A DNA stretch of 64,000 nucleotides from a virus. The translations under genes were made by a program, and so were the position numbers. Below are positions 7,012-14,567 of the stretch, one piece after another. Numbering within the stretch: the stretch's first letter is position 1; the number at the start of each line of letters is the position of its first letter. The stretch is from positions 1 to 64,000 of the IMG/VR virus record IMGVR_UViG_3300037504_000674; one strand, written 5' to 3'. The notes below the pieces were generated by a model. The model made no database searches. It saw only the letters and a list, made by a program, of their open reading frames with translations, and was not told where the DNA came from.

Positions 7012-7236
7012 ATGTTTGATAAAATGCGCAGCTTGAAAATAATGCTCAGTATGATGGAAGATGGTAATATCATGGTTTGGCGCGGAGTGTACGTCAGCCG
7101 AGATCAAATCGAGTGTGCCGTGCGGGCATACGATCTCATCCTGGATACGGAATTCGTTGAGGGAAAATGCCCTTTCTGCTTGGAAAGTAAGCCAACTCAT
7201 AGCGAAAGTTGCCCGCGCCAAGCAATCGTTGATTGA
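7012..7236 (+). CDS. Small Cys-rich protein, 74 aa
   Basis: Ribosome site AAAGGAG precedes the ATG by 8 bases. The N-terminal two thirds is helical (MRSLKIMLSMMEDG...). The end has CPFCLES and HSESCPRQ, a C-x2-C ... H-x3-C arrangement that could bind one zinc ion. Not recognised; last gene before a 148-base gap with a new promoter. Confidence 0.6.
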   Translation: MFDKMRSLKIMLSMMEDGNIMVWRGVYVSRDQIECAVRAYDLILDTEFVEGKCPFCLESKPTHSESCPRQAIVD

Positions 7237-7289
7237 AAATAGCGCGCGTATATATTACAAATGTCACGGCGCAATTGCGAGAATGTCAC

Positions 7290-7318
7290 TTGCCAATATG
7301 TGGCAATTGAAGTACAAT
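7290..7318 (+). promoter_or_regulatory. Promoter with overlapping inverted repeat
   Basis: TTGCCA (7290-7295), 17-bp spacer, TACAAT (7313-7318). TTGCCA is also one arm of a perfect 6-bp inverted repeat with TGGCAA (7301-7306), so a regulator could cover the -35. It would drive the gene at 7385 and the genes after it. Confidence 0.5.
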
Positions 7319-7384
7319 TAAACTGTAACGAAAAGGGGGTTGCGAACACGTGACCCCGATGTAAATAAGTGAAAGGCAAGTATC

Positions 7385-7876
7385 ATGAGGGCTAAGCAGT
7401 ATAGCGGCTTAATGGCGCTGGGCGCGTTGGTGGCGTTGGTTATGTTTGCTGTGTTGTTGATCAGCTTGGCGCCGTTGGTTGATGGGTTATCCATTAGTAG
7501 CGGTAGAGTCGCGGCTCAGGCAGAAGCGGAAGAGGTCAGAGACCTTCGGTCTGGTGAGATTGACACAGAGAAGTCTCACGGGACCACCAAGCACCCTACC
7601 GACGCTCGTATCGTGAGACGTTGCCTGGATCGTAACGGGCCGATCGAGATGTTCTTTCACCCCGAAAAGAGATTTTACCTCCGGGTGTGCGATCTCGGCC
7701 CAGTAGACGAAGAAGGAAACGGGAGATACTTCGGGCTGCAAATCCTAGGCAGGTCTGCGGAAACCGGGCGATGGTTTGAGGCCAGTTCGTACATTCCTTT
7801 CTTAGAGGATAAGACGCTACCCGGTCTGATTAAATGGTTGCTTAAGCAAGGTTGGGTTGCCTTCAAAGGAGGATGA
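7385..7876 (+). CDS. Membrane-anchored or secreted protein, 163 aa
   Basis: A basic N-terminus (MRAKQYSG) leads into a hydrophobic segment (about residues 10-33) that serves as signal anchor. The rest is a soluble domain with RIVRRCLDRNGPIEMFFHPEKRF and CDLGPV..., ending in GLIKWLLKQGWVAFKG. No family is recognised with confidence. AAAGG lies 9 bases before the ATG. It is the first gene after the promoter at 7290-7318. Confidence 0.6.
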   Translation: MRAKQYSGLMALGALVALVMFAVLLISLAPLVDGLSISSGRVAAQAEAEEVRDLRSGEIDTEKSHGTTKHPTDARIVRRCLDRNGPIEMFFHPEKRFYLRVCDLGPVDEEGNGRYFGLQILGRSAETGRWFEASSYIPFLEDKTLPGLIKWLLKQGWVAFKGG

Positions 7877-7877
7877 A

Positions 7878-8060
7878 ATGGTAGACAAAAAGACGTGCGG
7901 TTGCACGAAAAACCACATTTGCCCGACTGGGGTCGAGCTAAAGCATGAAGCAGGCCTCGCGCTCGAACGATGGTGCGCCTTCAAGAACGAGGATACACGG
8001 CGAAAGTATCAAGATGCACAATCTCAGTACGATAATCACAGGTATCCATTCGGGAGGTAA
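7878..8060 (+). CDS. Small basic protein, 60 aa
   Basis: Short charged protein starting MVDKKTCGCTKNHICP, with three or four Cys in the first 18 residues that could bind metal. The rest is helical and polar. GGAGGATGAA before the ATG overlaps the end of the previous gene, so translation is coupled. Not recognised. Confidence 0.6.
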   Translation: MVDKKTCGCTKNHICPTGVELKHEAGLALERWCAFKNEDTRRKYQDAQSQYDNHRYPFGR

Positions 8061-8063
8061 CAC

Positions 8064-8519
8064 ATGAAACCGTATATAACCGCCAAGTCAGCCGTTCGCG
8101 GTAGCACCATCATCGACCAAGTTATAGCTATTGCTTCGAGAGCGAATTTTTTGATCGAGGTGGCCGCAGCGCTGAATTCTGGGACTCTAGGGGTAGATGA
8201 GATGCGCTGGATTTCCGTTGGTATGCACGCGATCGCCCTGAGAGCGGCTTACTTGCAGTCCATGCTAAATACAAGAGACGAATTCCTTGAATGTTACGGG
8301 GTATCTCTGCGGTGGTCCGATATACCAGAATGGGTGCAATTGGTTACCGTGGATCGCAACGGAACGGTTGTATATCACGAGGAGGTCACTGAGGTGCGCG
8401 ATGGTCCACATTGGTCTCGTGCAGGCCATCGTTCTTTCTCGCCGATGAAGCTGACCGGCAGGTTTTCCAATTGGAGGACATTAAGATTCGCCAGACAAGC
8501 CGAGGAGGGCGCGCAATGA
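8064..8519 (+). CDS. Protein with one C-terminal W-repeat, 151 aa
   Basis: The first 80 residues form a helical domain (SAVRGSTIIDQVIAIA...). The last 60 carry one W-repeat: RWSDIPEWVQLVTVDRNGTV then W and NWRTLRFAR. The lead-in RWSD-x-P-x-W is shared almost exactly with the gene at 9485. GGGAGG lies 8 bases before the ATG. The repeat seems to be a module shared among several genes of this operon; role unknown. Confidence 0.6.
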   Translation: MKPYITAKSAVRGSTIIDQVIAIASRANFLIEVAAALNSGTLGVDEMRWISVGMHAIALRAAYLQSMLNTRDEFLECYGVSLRWSDIPEWVQLVTVDRNGTVVYHEEVTEVRDGPHWSRAGHRSFSPMKLTGRFSNWRTLRFARQAEEGAQ

Positions 8520-8920
8520 CATTCGATAACGAAGGCGCAACATTTACAATTCACATGCGTATAGGCGATGCCATTTGGTTAATGGAGGAGCTCGCAAGTG
8601 CAATTCGAGAAACCAGGACAGGTCGAGAGGTCACACTTGTGCTTTCGCCACCCAGAAGCAAGCACGATCAATGTGACAGTTACCAAGATGCGATTGACCA
8701 GGTGCTTCAGATTGATGCCAAGGCAAGCGACTGGGAGTTCACCTCACGATTGTTGATCGAGCTCGCCTCTTATATCGTAGATGTTGTCGAGGTGTCCGAC
8801 GAGCGACCAGGCAACCCGCGAGAGATAGCCGATGCTGTCGAGCGCATGTTGTACGCCATTGGTGCATACCCAGACTACTCATGGTTCGACGAAGATGAGC
8901 CGTGGTTTATGGAGGTGTGA
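8516..8920 (+). CDS. Hypothetical protein, 134 aa
   Basis: ATG overlaps the stop of the previous gene (ATGA) with GAGGAGGG upstream. Acidic, largely helical protein (IGDAIWLMEELASAIRET; WEFTSRLLIELASYIVDV). No membrane segment and no metal motif seen. Not recognised. Confidence 0.65.
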   Translation: MTFDNEGATFTIHMRIGDAIWLMEELASAIRETRTGREVTLVLSPPRSKHDQCDSYQDAIDQVLQIDAKASDWEFTSRLLIELASYIVDVVEVSDERPGNPREIADAVERMLYAIGAYPDYSWFDEDEPWFMEV

Positions 8921-8922
8921 TC

Positions 8923-9513
8923 TTGGAAGATGTATCTAATATCGTTAGTGGAATTGAGCAAGGCGAGGAGGTTGTTCACACCAGCCTAACGTCACGTGAC
9001 GTGATCGAGCAAATCAAGTGCCAGTATCAGTATTACTCGTATGGAAATAAGGTGCTGGTTAAGGATACTGTGATTGTGTGTGATGACGGCGACCGGAATC
9101 ACAACTTCCAAACCGGCGACGTCGTTATGTTCGACGACGAAGTTGGTGTTGTGATAGACTATGACGGGTACAGCTATGCGGATGTGTACTCTTTCAGCGG
9201 CCTCGATATCGTGTGTATAGACTCTAACAATCTTGAGTTGTTCAGCGGCGGTATGCTGTTTATCGATGGGGGGGCTGTCGGCATGCTTACAGGAGCGCTA
9301 GTACATATTCGTGATGGCGATATTGGCTTGGCGATTGATAAGTGCATCGCCTTGCACAAGCGTCGCCTGGGGATCGAGCCGACCCACTTCTACGTACAAG
9401 ACCTAAGCGAGTACGAGGAAGCAGATTGCCTTGAGGCTAAGTCAAATGTTCTGGAAGGTCATGTATATTGCACAGGAGGATACGATGGGGAAATACCTGC
9501 AATTGAAAGGTGA
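8923..9513 (+). CDS. Hypothetical protein with strand-rich repeats, 196 aa
   Basis: TTG is taken as start because GGAGG sits 8 bases upstream; a GTG farther upstream lacks a ribosome site. The middle (about residues 50-135) has repeated short strands with Asp and Gly turns (TVIVCDDGDRN, FQTGDVVMFDDEVGVVIDYDGYSYADV, GGMLFIDGGAVGMLTG), suggesting a small beta-barrel or SH3-like fold. Not recognised. It overlaps the next gene by 29 bases. Confidence 0.6.
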   Translation: MEDVSNIVSGIEQGEEVVHTSLTSRDVIEQIKCQYQYYSYGNKVLVKDTVIVCDDGDRNHNFQTGDVVMFDDEVGVVIDYDGYSYADVYSFSGLDIVCIDSNNLELFSGGMLFIDGGAVGMLTGALVHIRDGDIGLAIDKCIALHKRRLGIEPTHFYVQDLSEYEEADCLEAKSNVLEGHVYCTGGYDGEIPAIER

Positions 9514-9787
9514 CATGGTGATGGTTACGGAGTACCTGGACCTGATATACAAAATGGGAGAGTTCGAGGTCCGCTGGTCTGACTTGCCAGATTGGGCAAA
9601 CTATGTAACGATTGATTGGTATGGCCATATGGCAATAACAGAAAGAGAGCCTCACGCCGACTACATGATTTGGATCGCGGGAATAGGCAAGCATATGATC
9701 ATTCATAAATTCGGGCGCAAGTTTTCTGGATGGAAAGATTTGATTTTCGAGCGCCCTTGGAAGAAACTGGAGGGAAGCTGTGAATAA
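9485..9787 (+). CDS. Single W-repeat protein, 100 aa
   Basis: Contains VRWSDLPDWANYVTIDWYGH and the closing FSGWKDLIFERPW, so it is essentially one W-repeat with a short helical N-terminus. It is closest to the C-terminal half of the gene at 8064-8519. CAGGAGG lies 7 bases before the ATG. Function unknown. Confidence 0.6.
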   Translation: MGKYLQLKGDMVMVTEYLDLIYKMGEFEVRWSDLPDWANYVTIDWYGHMAITEREPHADYMIWIAGIGKHMIIHKFGRKFSGWKDLIFERPWKKLEGSCE

Positions 9788-10004
9788 GCTAGGCGCTTAT
9801 TGGGGCTTCGCGTTGGGACTGGCGCTCTTTGTGTTAATCGGACTGTTACCGGTGGTGATCGCGCTTCAAGTAACCTTGTTTGTTATGGCGATATTCACTC
9901 GTCTTCCTCTGATAGTCGCGATCTCGCCAGCCGTAGTTTTTATGGCATCGACAGCCGTTACGCTGGTGGCGATGTATATCTTGACAGGAGGTGCCCATGA
10001 GTAA
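9780..10004 (+). CDS. Small two-helix membrane protein, 74 aa
   Basis: GTG start after GGAGGG, overlapping the previous gene. Two hydrophobic segments (about residues 8-38 and 44-69) joined by a short polar turn make a hairpin in the membrane. Size and topology would fit a holin, but its place in the early operon argues against lysis; it could also be an envelope-modifying or exclusion protein. Confidence 0.55.
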   Translation: MNKLGAYWGFALGLALFVLIGLLPVVIALQVTLFVMAIFTRLPLIVAISPAVVFMASTAVTLVAMYILTGGAHE

Positions 10005-10089
10005 GAAGGCAACCTTGCTGTTCTTGATCATGGTCGTTATTCTGTGTATTATCATCTTTGCATTCGCTAATTTGGGAGGTGCGTTGTGA
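9997..10089 (+). CDS. Single-pass membrane microprotein, 30 aa
   Basis: MSKKATLLFLIMVVILC... : a short basic N-terminus and one hydrophobic helix to residue 25. ACAGGAGG stands 7 bases before the ATG, which overlaps the previous gene; the following gene starts inside its last codons. It shares the build of the microprotein at 5563 but not its sequence. Confidence 0.55.
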   Translation: MSKKATLLFLIMVVILCIIIFAFANLGGAL

Positions 10090-10841
10090 AAATCTTAGCT
10101 TTTGACCTCGAAACCGCTAAACCGGCAGGCGATGATTACCCAGGGATTACATGCGGGGCTGCCGTTGGGGTTCCGCGCATAGAGGCGGTTTTTACAGGAG
10201 ACGTGGGTGATGATGGCCGCTACGGTTTGGCTGACCCTGATGAAATCGTCGAGTGGCTTTACCGGGTATGGAAAGATGGCTATATGGTGTGGACATGGAA
10301 TGGTGTTGGGGCAGATTTCCGCTGGCTACATCAAGGATGCAGCGACTCCGTGAAGCCGTTGGTTGCCGAGTTAGCACTTGAGCATTTTGACCCAATGTTC
10401 CATATGCTGTGCAGCAAAGGGTATGTGAAGGGCCTGGATGACATAGCTAAAGGGTTGGGGCTCGCCGGTAAGACCGAGGGGATGGATGGTCTTCAAGCTG
10501 TGGAGATGTGGGGGCAAGGCAGAGGCGCACAGGAAAAAGTATTGGAGTACGTTCGGGAAGATGCTCTGCTTACCATGAATGTTGCCGGTCGTCACATGAT
10601 GTACAATGAGTTCGCATGGACCGCGCGCTCTGGCAAGCCGTACACATGGCAGACCGTGGTAATGTCTGTGCGAGAGTGTCTGACATACAACCTACCAGAT
10701 ACCGGATGGATGAGCCGTAGGCCATGGACTCGCCGGAAATTCGCCGGTTGGTTAGCGGACTATGTTTATGTTGACGAGTTTGTGGATTACGAAGAGGCAC
10801 TCTTAGAAAAGAAGTGGCCTAGAAAGGATGACGATGTCTAA
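10086..10841 (+). CDS. DnaQ-like 3'-5' exonuclease
   Basis: RNase H-fold exonuclease with three visible motifs: Exo I FDLETAK (Asp7, Glu9), Exo II VWTWNGVGADFRWL (Asp77), and Exo III YVREDALLT with the Y-x3-D pattern. These acidic residues bind two metal ions that cleave DNA or RNA from the 3' end. There is no polymerase domain, so it acts alone, perhaps as proofreading subunit, in DNA turnover or in recombination. GTG start after GGGAGGT, overlapping the previous microprotein gene by four bases. Confidence 0.8.
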   Translation: MKILAFDLETAKPAGDDYPGITCGAAVGVPRIEAVFTGDVGDDGRYGLADPDEIVEWLYRVWKDGYMVWTWNGVGADFRWLHQGCSDSVKPLVAELALEHFDPMFHMLCSKGYVKGLDDIAKGLGLAGKTEGMDGLQAVEMWGQGRGAQEKVLEYVREDALLTMNVAGRHMMYNEFAWTARSGKPYTWQTVVMSVRECLTYNLPDTGWMSRRPWTRRKFAGWLADYVYVDEFVDYEEALLEKKWPRKDDDV

Positions 10842-11589
10842 ATTACCACCTCCTCCGCAGCGCTGGCGCGGGTGGCTGGCGTTTATCGCAGCCGCCACAA
10901 CCGCAATTGGCGACTCGGTTTTCACGTTTTTAGGACTTGGGTTTATCAGCTTGCGAGTGTTCCCGCAAGATGTACGGGATGTCGTGGTGCTGATCGCTGC
11001 TATGCTAACGGCTTTTGGAAGCGGTGTGGGGACTATGTCCTCAGTAATTGAGGCCTACATCCGTAGTGATAGTGAGGGTCAGCTTACTAAGTCAGAGAGG
11101 GCATGGGTAGGCATATCTATTGCCACATCCATCGCCAACTTCGCCTTGGTATGGGCGAGCTTGCTAATCCGCGACGCCACCAGAAGTAATCATTTCGCAT
11201 GGGCCATTGGTATGGTGGTGGTCGGTATATTGCTGGCGGTCGATGGTTACGGCAACATGAGAACCGCCGGTATGTATCTGAAGGGGATGAAGAGCGATAT
11301 CATCCGCACCGCCAGGGCAGAGGGTGAGTATCTGCGAGTGATCGCAGACCAGGAGCGTGAGAAGATGCGGCTGAAGAAAGAGCTGCGTGATACCGCTGCG
11401 CTAACCGAGCAAGAACCGGACTTTGTTCATACTCAATTCGGCCCGATTGAGCGCAGCAAGTTAGAAAACATGGACAAGAAAGAGATGATTCTGTTTGCCC
11501 ATGGGGCTAATCCAAAAGCAAGCCGGGCGAGCATAGCTGAGTTTGCCGGTTCAACTCCGCAGTATGTATCGCAGGTACTAGGAGGGTAA
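10834..11589 (+). CDS. Membrane protein with cytoplasmic coiled coil and HTH-like tail
   Basis: Four hydrophobic segments (about residues 13-34, 42-65, 92-114 and 122-140) are followed by a charged helix (DIIRTARAEGEYLRVIADQEREKMRLKK) and a C-terminal segment SRASIAEFAGSTPQYVSQVLGG that looks like a short helix-turn-helix. This gives a four-pass protein with a cytoplasmic DNA-binding-like tail. It might tether DNA to the membrane or act as a membrane-linked regulator. AAAGG precedes the second ATG at good spacing. The HTH call is by pattern only. Confidence 0.6.
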   Translation: MSKLPPPPQRWRGWLAFIAAATTAIGDSVFTFLGLGFISLRVFPQDVRDVVVLIAAMLTAFGSGVGTMSSVIEAYIRSDSEGQLTKSERAWVGISIATSIANFALVWASLLIRDATRSNHFAWAIGMVVVGILLAVDGYGNMRTAGMYLKGMKSDIIRTARAEGEYLRVIADQEREKMRLKKELRDTAALTEQEPDFVHTQFGPIERSKLENMDKKEMILFAHGANPKASRASIAEFAGSTPQYVSQVLGG

Positions 11590-11590
11590 T

Positions 11591-12037
11591 GTGATCAAAC
11601 ACATATTTAGACGAGTGGTGCATGTGCTTAGATGGATTCCCGTATTGTGGGAAGATTACGACTTCGACTTCTCTCACTTGTTCAAACTGATGGCTTTCAA
11701 GATGAACAGCATGGCAAGCTACTTCGAGAAACATGGGGTCGGCCACGCTGCGAAATCCAGTGCACTCGAAATGCGCAAGTCCGCAGCGCTCTTAGACAGA
11801 GCGTTAGGGTACAGATATACCGAGGACTTAGACAGCAGACTGGACGCCCTGCTGGGGCACGCAGAGCTCATCGTAGACGATTGTGGACTCGTGAGTATTG
11901 AGCGATGCTGCGACCCCAAAGAGATGGCGCCCTACTTCACGCTGAATTTTATCTACGTCAACCGCGCGCGTTCGCATGCCGACATATACAAAGCACTGTC
12001 AATCATAGCGTCAAATTACGAAGACTGGTGGGATTAG
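11591..12037 (+). CDS. Conserved phage protein, 148 aa
   Basis: Contains IPVLWEDYDFDFSHLFKLMAFKMNSM, a pattern known from many phage accessory proteins without assigned function (W-x-D-x-D-x-D followed by a helical repeat of Leu and Met). The remainder is helical with conserved Trp at the end (YEDWWD). GTG start with GGAGGG upstream, two bases after the previous stop. Function unknown. Confidence 0.7.
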   Translation: MIKHIFRRVVHVLRWIPVLWEDYDFDFSHLFKLMAFKMNSMASYFEKHGVGHAAKSSALEMRKSAALLDRALGYRYTEDLDSRLDALLGHAELIVDDCGLVSIERCCDPKEMAPYFTLNFIYVNRARSHADIYKALSIIASNYEDWWD

Positions 12038-12040
12038 TGC

Positions 12041-12403
12041 ATGGTTCACTATCTATCACCTCAAGAGGAGAAGGATATCAAAAGGTCTATCCCCTGGCGA
12101 ACGATAGAGCCAGGCATCGTCGAGGTTGTCAGGCTGCTAAACACCATTGACGGTCTCGCAACTGTGCATTCTTGCGAGGGGCACGTAAGGCCCATTGACG
12201 GCGGGATATCCTCTGATAATGCGTTTATATGCGCCAGGATGTCGGAATCGGTGACCAATCGTGTTTTACTAGACGGCGTCTTTGCATGCGGGATTCGGGA
12301 TGCGAGCTTGCGGTTCTTTGAAGATGGGGTGTTCTGGGTATGCCTAGAAGTTTACCCAGCGAGTGTTGATAAATTGTATTGTCTGTATCGAGAATTGAGG
12401 TAA
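12041..12403 (+). CDS. Protein with SCEGH motif, 120 aa
   Basis: The centre reads NTIDGLATVHSCEGHVRP, a SCxGH signature found in several small phage proteins and also reminiscent of the Tyw3 family SCSGR-type loop. Cys and His in this loop could bind metal or a nucleotide. Ends in a mixed helix/strand domain. No specific function can be assigned. Confidence 0.55.
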   Translation: MVHYLSPQEEKDIKRSIPWRTIEPGIVEVVRLLNTIDGLATVHSCEGHVRPIDGGISSDNAFICARMSESVTNRVLLDGVFACGIRDASLRFFEDGVFWVCLEVYPASVDKLYCLYRELR

Positions 12404-12408
12404 TGGCG

Positions 12409-12954
12409 ATGAAACAGTCGATGTCTGTGCTGACATCATCGGAGACAAACGAGTGGTACACGCCGCCGCTTGTTATCAGGATGGTCAAAAATGTGTTCTG
12501 TGGTAACATTGATCTAGACCCGGCAAGCTGTGAGTACGCACAGCGATGGATTCAAGCGGACCAGTGGTTCGGAAAATCAGATGACGGGTTAAGCCAGGCA
12601 TGGCATGGGAACGTATTCCTAAATCCCCCATATGGAAAAACTGGTAACAAATCAAACCAAGATATTTGGGCACGTTATCTGCTAGGTGAGTACCGGCACG
12701 GTGACGTGCGGTCCGCTATATTACTCACCAAATGTGTGCCTGGGTATGTGTGGTGGGATAATATGTTCCACGACTGGCCTATTGCTGTATGTATTACTAG
12801 GGGTAGGATAAAGTTTGTTAGCCCGAGCGGCAGGGTGGGCCGGTCAAAATCAGCATCGTGCTTTTGGTACTTTGGCGATGACTTGCTCAGATTTGAAGAA
12901 GTGTTTTCGTCGATGGGAAGAATTGTACACCCATCGCGTGACATTAGTCACTAG
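12409..12954 (+). CDS. Phage-type DNA N6-adenine methyltransferase
   Basis: Small Dam-type methyltransferase of the phage family (about 180 aa). Visible: TSSETNEWYTPP (residues 9-20, substrate loop), IDLDPAS (34-40, SAM-binding) and catalytic NPPYG (72-76). The gene uses the second ATG, spaced 8 bases after TGAGG. It is unrelated in sequence to the D12 enzyme at 4635, so the phage has two orphan adenine methyltransferases that probably mark different sites and protect its DNA. Confidence 0.88.
   Translation: MKQSMSVLTSSETNEWYTPPLVIRMVKNVFCGNIDLDPASCEYAQRWIQADQWFGKSDDGLSQAWHGNVFLNPPYGKTGNKSNQDIWARYLLGEYRHGDVRSAILLTKCVPGYVWWDNMFHDWPIAVCITRGRIKFVSPSGRVGRSKSASCFWYFGDDLLRFEEVFSSMGRIVHPSRDISH
12938..12951. 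promoter_or_regulatory. Inverted repeat GTGAC-ATTA-GTCAC
   Basis: Perfect 5-bp arms around ATTA at the very end of the methyltransferase gene, about 20 bases before the -10 element at 12975. It resembles the GTGACC/GGTCAC arms at 999-1017. A possible operator for the HTH protein that starts at 13000; inference only. Confidence 0.3.
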
Positions 12955-12971
12955 GTCACCATGGCTGATTT

Positions 12972-12980
12972 TGCTATAAT
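12972..12980 (+). promoter_or_regulatory. Extended -10 promoter
   Basis: TGCTATAAT is a perfect extended -10. No good -35 is seen at 16-18 bp, as is usual for extended -10 promoters. It would start transcription near 12988, just before the ribosome site of the HTH gene at 13000. Confidence 0.5.
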
Positions 12981-12999
12981 TATGATCAAGGAGGTACAC

Positions 13000-13275
13000 A
13001 TGCTACCAGATTGTACGATGATCAAAAAGCTGTACGAACAAGGTCTTTCGCAAGCAGAGATCGCCAAAGCGTATAGCGTGTCCAAGCAGGCAGTGAGTCA
13101 GGCTATGCGTAAGTGCGGCATCCGTGCGCGTGTTCCGCTGATGGGTGACCTGAAGAAGTTTCTCAGAGTTGTGCTGACTTATCATAACGTCAGCGGTGAT
13201 CACCTAGCAAAAGAAGCGAGTAGGCTAATGAAGAGAATTGAGGAGGAGGATCGTGAAAATTCAAGAGCTGGTTGA
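13000..13275 (+). CDS. Small HTH DNA-binding regulator, 91 aa
   Basis: Residues 8-35 (KLYEQGLSQAEIAKAYSVSKQAVSQAMR) form a typical helix-turn-helix of the resolvase/sigma-region-4 type. The rest is a helical tail that may dimerise. AAGGAGG lies 6 bases before the ATG; the gene has its own extended -10 promoter. It may control the operon that follows or its own promoter through the inverted repeat at 12938-12951. Confidence 0.7.
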   Translation: MLPDCTMIKKLYEQGLSQAEIAKAYSVSKQAVSQAMRKCGIRARVPLMGDLKKFLRVVLTYHNVSGDHLAKEASRLMKRIEEEDRENSRAG

Positions 13276-14272
13276 GAAAATAAGACGAGACAGCATTGAT
13301 AAGCACGATGCCACATTAAGCGTTGGTGACATCAATTATCATGGCGAGGGGTGTTTTGGATATTCACCAGAGCCAACACTGTTTAATCGTAGCCCGGAAC
13401 CGGCGCGGGTGACCACCAACGACTATGCGTATCGGCAATTAGTCGGGCGCGTAGATGGACCAAGCCCGCGTTGGCTAAGGGGGCCATGCCCGCCGTCGCT
13501 TGAGAATGAGGTTGTTTCCTCTATGATGGGTGTTCATTCAGATGACAAGCTGTTTATTCGCATGAGGGGCCAGCAGTGTCGGGCTGTGTTATCGTCTGAG
13601 TACACTCCGTTTGATAATAGTGAGTTCGTCAGCATAATTACTGAGTACATCCATCAAGAGGGCTTAGATGTCGATGTGAACAAAGCGATCGTTGGTGACC
13701 GCATGCGCGCTTACTTCATGCTTCCAGGTATCACATTTGACAATGGCGATCATGGCGAGTTGCACCCGGCTATCTATATACGCAACTCAGAGGTCGGTGA
13801 TGGTTCCGCCAGAATCACCGGAGGTCTCTACAGATCGGTATGTACCAATGGTATGATCTACGGATGGAAAAGGGAATCATCGGCAAAGATACAGCACCGT
13901 TGGTACAATCGTCAGATGGTGATTGCGCTAGTGTCAACGGCTATCGTAGAAGGGTTCCAAGCCTCCGAGGAGGCAGCGAAGAAATTCATCGCGTCTCAGT
14001 CAATCAACATCGAACCCAAGAGCATGGATGGTCTGTTAGAGCGATGGGCCAAGAAATACAACATAAGCCAAGAGAGCGCAGACGATTGGAGGGGCGCTTC
14101 AATTGGCAACGCCGGTGAATACGGCAGGCCCAATGAGGTTACATTGATGGATGTAATCAACGGCGCTACGTATGTGGCACAGCGCCAAGATGACCCCGAG
14201 CCATTCGAGAGGATGGCCGGCGCAATGCTAGAGGGTGTGTCAATTACTAGGGATGGGAGGGTATCATGGTGA
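13253..14272 (+). CDS. DUF932-like phage/plasmid protein, 339 aa
   Basis: Looks like the DUF932 group of phage and plasmid proteins: an N-terminal segment with LENEVVSSMMGVHSDDKLFIRMRG, a middle with HPAIYIRNSEVGDGSARITGGLYRSVCTNGMIYG (the SE-x-G-x-G-S ... R-x-x-C-x-N-G pattern of that group) and a helical C-terminus. Function in the family is unknown, though members are often near DNA-metabolism genes. GTG start preceded by GAGGAGG, overlapping the HTH gene by 23 bases. Confidence 0.7.
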   Translation: MKIQELVEKIRRDSIDKHDATLSVGDINYHGEGCFGYSPEPTLFNRSPEPARVTTNDYAYRQLVGRVDGPSPRWLRGPCPPSLENEVVSSMMGVHSDDKLFIRMRGQQCRAVLSSEYTPFDNSEFVSIITEYIHQEGLDVDVNKAIVGDRMRAYFMLPGITFDNGDHGELHPAIYIRNSEVGDGSARITGGLYRSVCTNGMIYGWKRESSAKIQHRWYNRQMVIALVSTAIVEGFQASEEAAKKFIASQSINIEPKSMDGLLERWAKKYNISQESADDWRGASIGNAGEYGRPNEVTLMDVINGATYVAQRQDDPEPFERMAGAMLEGVSITRDGRVSW

Positions 14273-14406
14273 CAATATACTACACCAGGCCAGGCAGAAG
14301 TATTGGCGTTTACTGCTTCATCGGATCGGTCACGCAAGCTATTGTCTCGTATGTCAAATCTGGGTTAGCCAATCCGATCAATCGGGTGGTATCATCATGC
14401 TCGTAG
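14266..14406 (+). CDS. Small hypothetical protein, 46 aa
   Basis: MVTIYYTRPGRSIGVYCFIG...: a short protein with one moderately hydrophobic middle segment and a basic, polar end. GGGAGGG stands 6 bases before the ATG and it overlaps the gene before by 7 bases and the gene after by 10. The tight spacing supports translation. Not recognised. Confidence 0.5.
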   Translation: MVTIYYTRPGRSIGVYCFIGSVTQAIVSYVKSGLANPINRVVSSCS

Positions 14407-14567
14407 AGATAGACGTGCCACAACAAACATCACGGGAACTACTTGATTTCCTGGATCGCTGGTGCCGCGAGCTAGACTGCCGCGACCGCGAGTTGTTTGA
14501 GCCGTTAGCAGATTTCCTAGAGCAGTTGGCATTGGAGGTAGAAGATGAATACGCAGATGTGTGGTGA
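14397..14567 (+). CDS. Small acidic protein, 56 aa
   Basis: MLVEIDVPQQTSRELLDFLDRWCRELDCRDRELFEPLADFLEQ...: two amphipathic acidic helices, likely dimeric. GGTGG lies 7 bases before the ATG. It overlaps thyX by 23 bases. Not recognised. Confidence 0.5.
   Translation: MLVEIDVPQQTSRELLDFLDRWCRELDCRDRELFEPLADFLEQLALEVEDEYADVW

Noticed and set aside
9780-10004. Holin call for the two-helix membrane protein
   Set aside because: Topology would fit, but it lies in an early operon far from any lysis gene, so only membrane protein is claimed.
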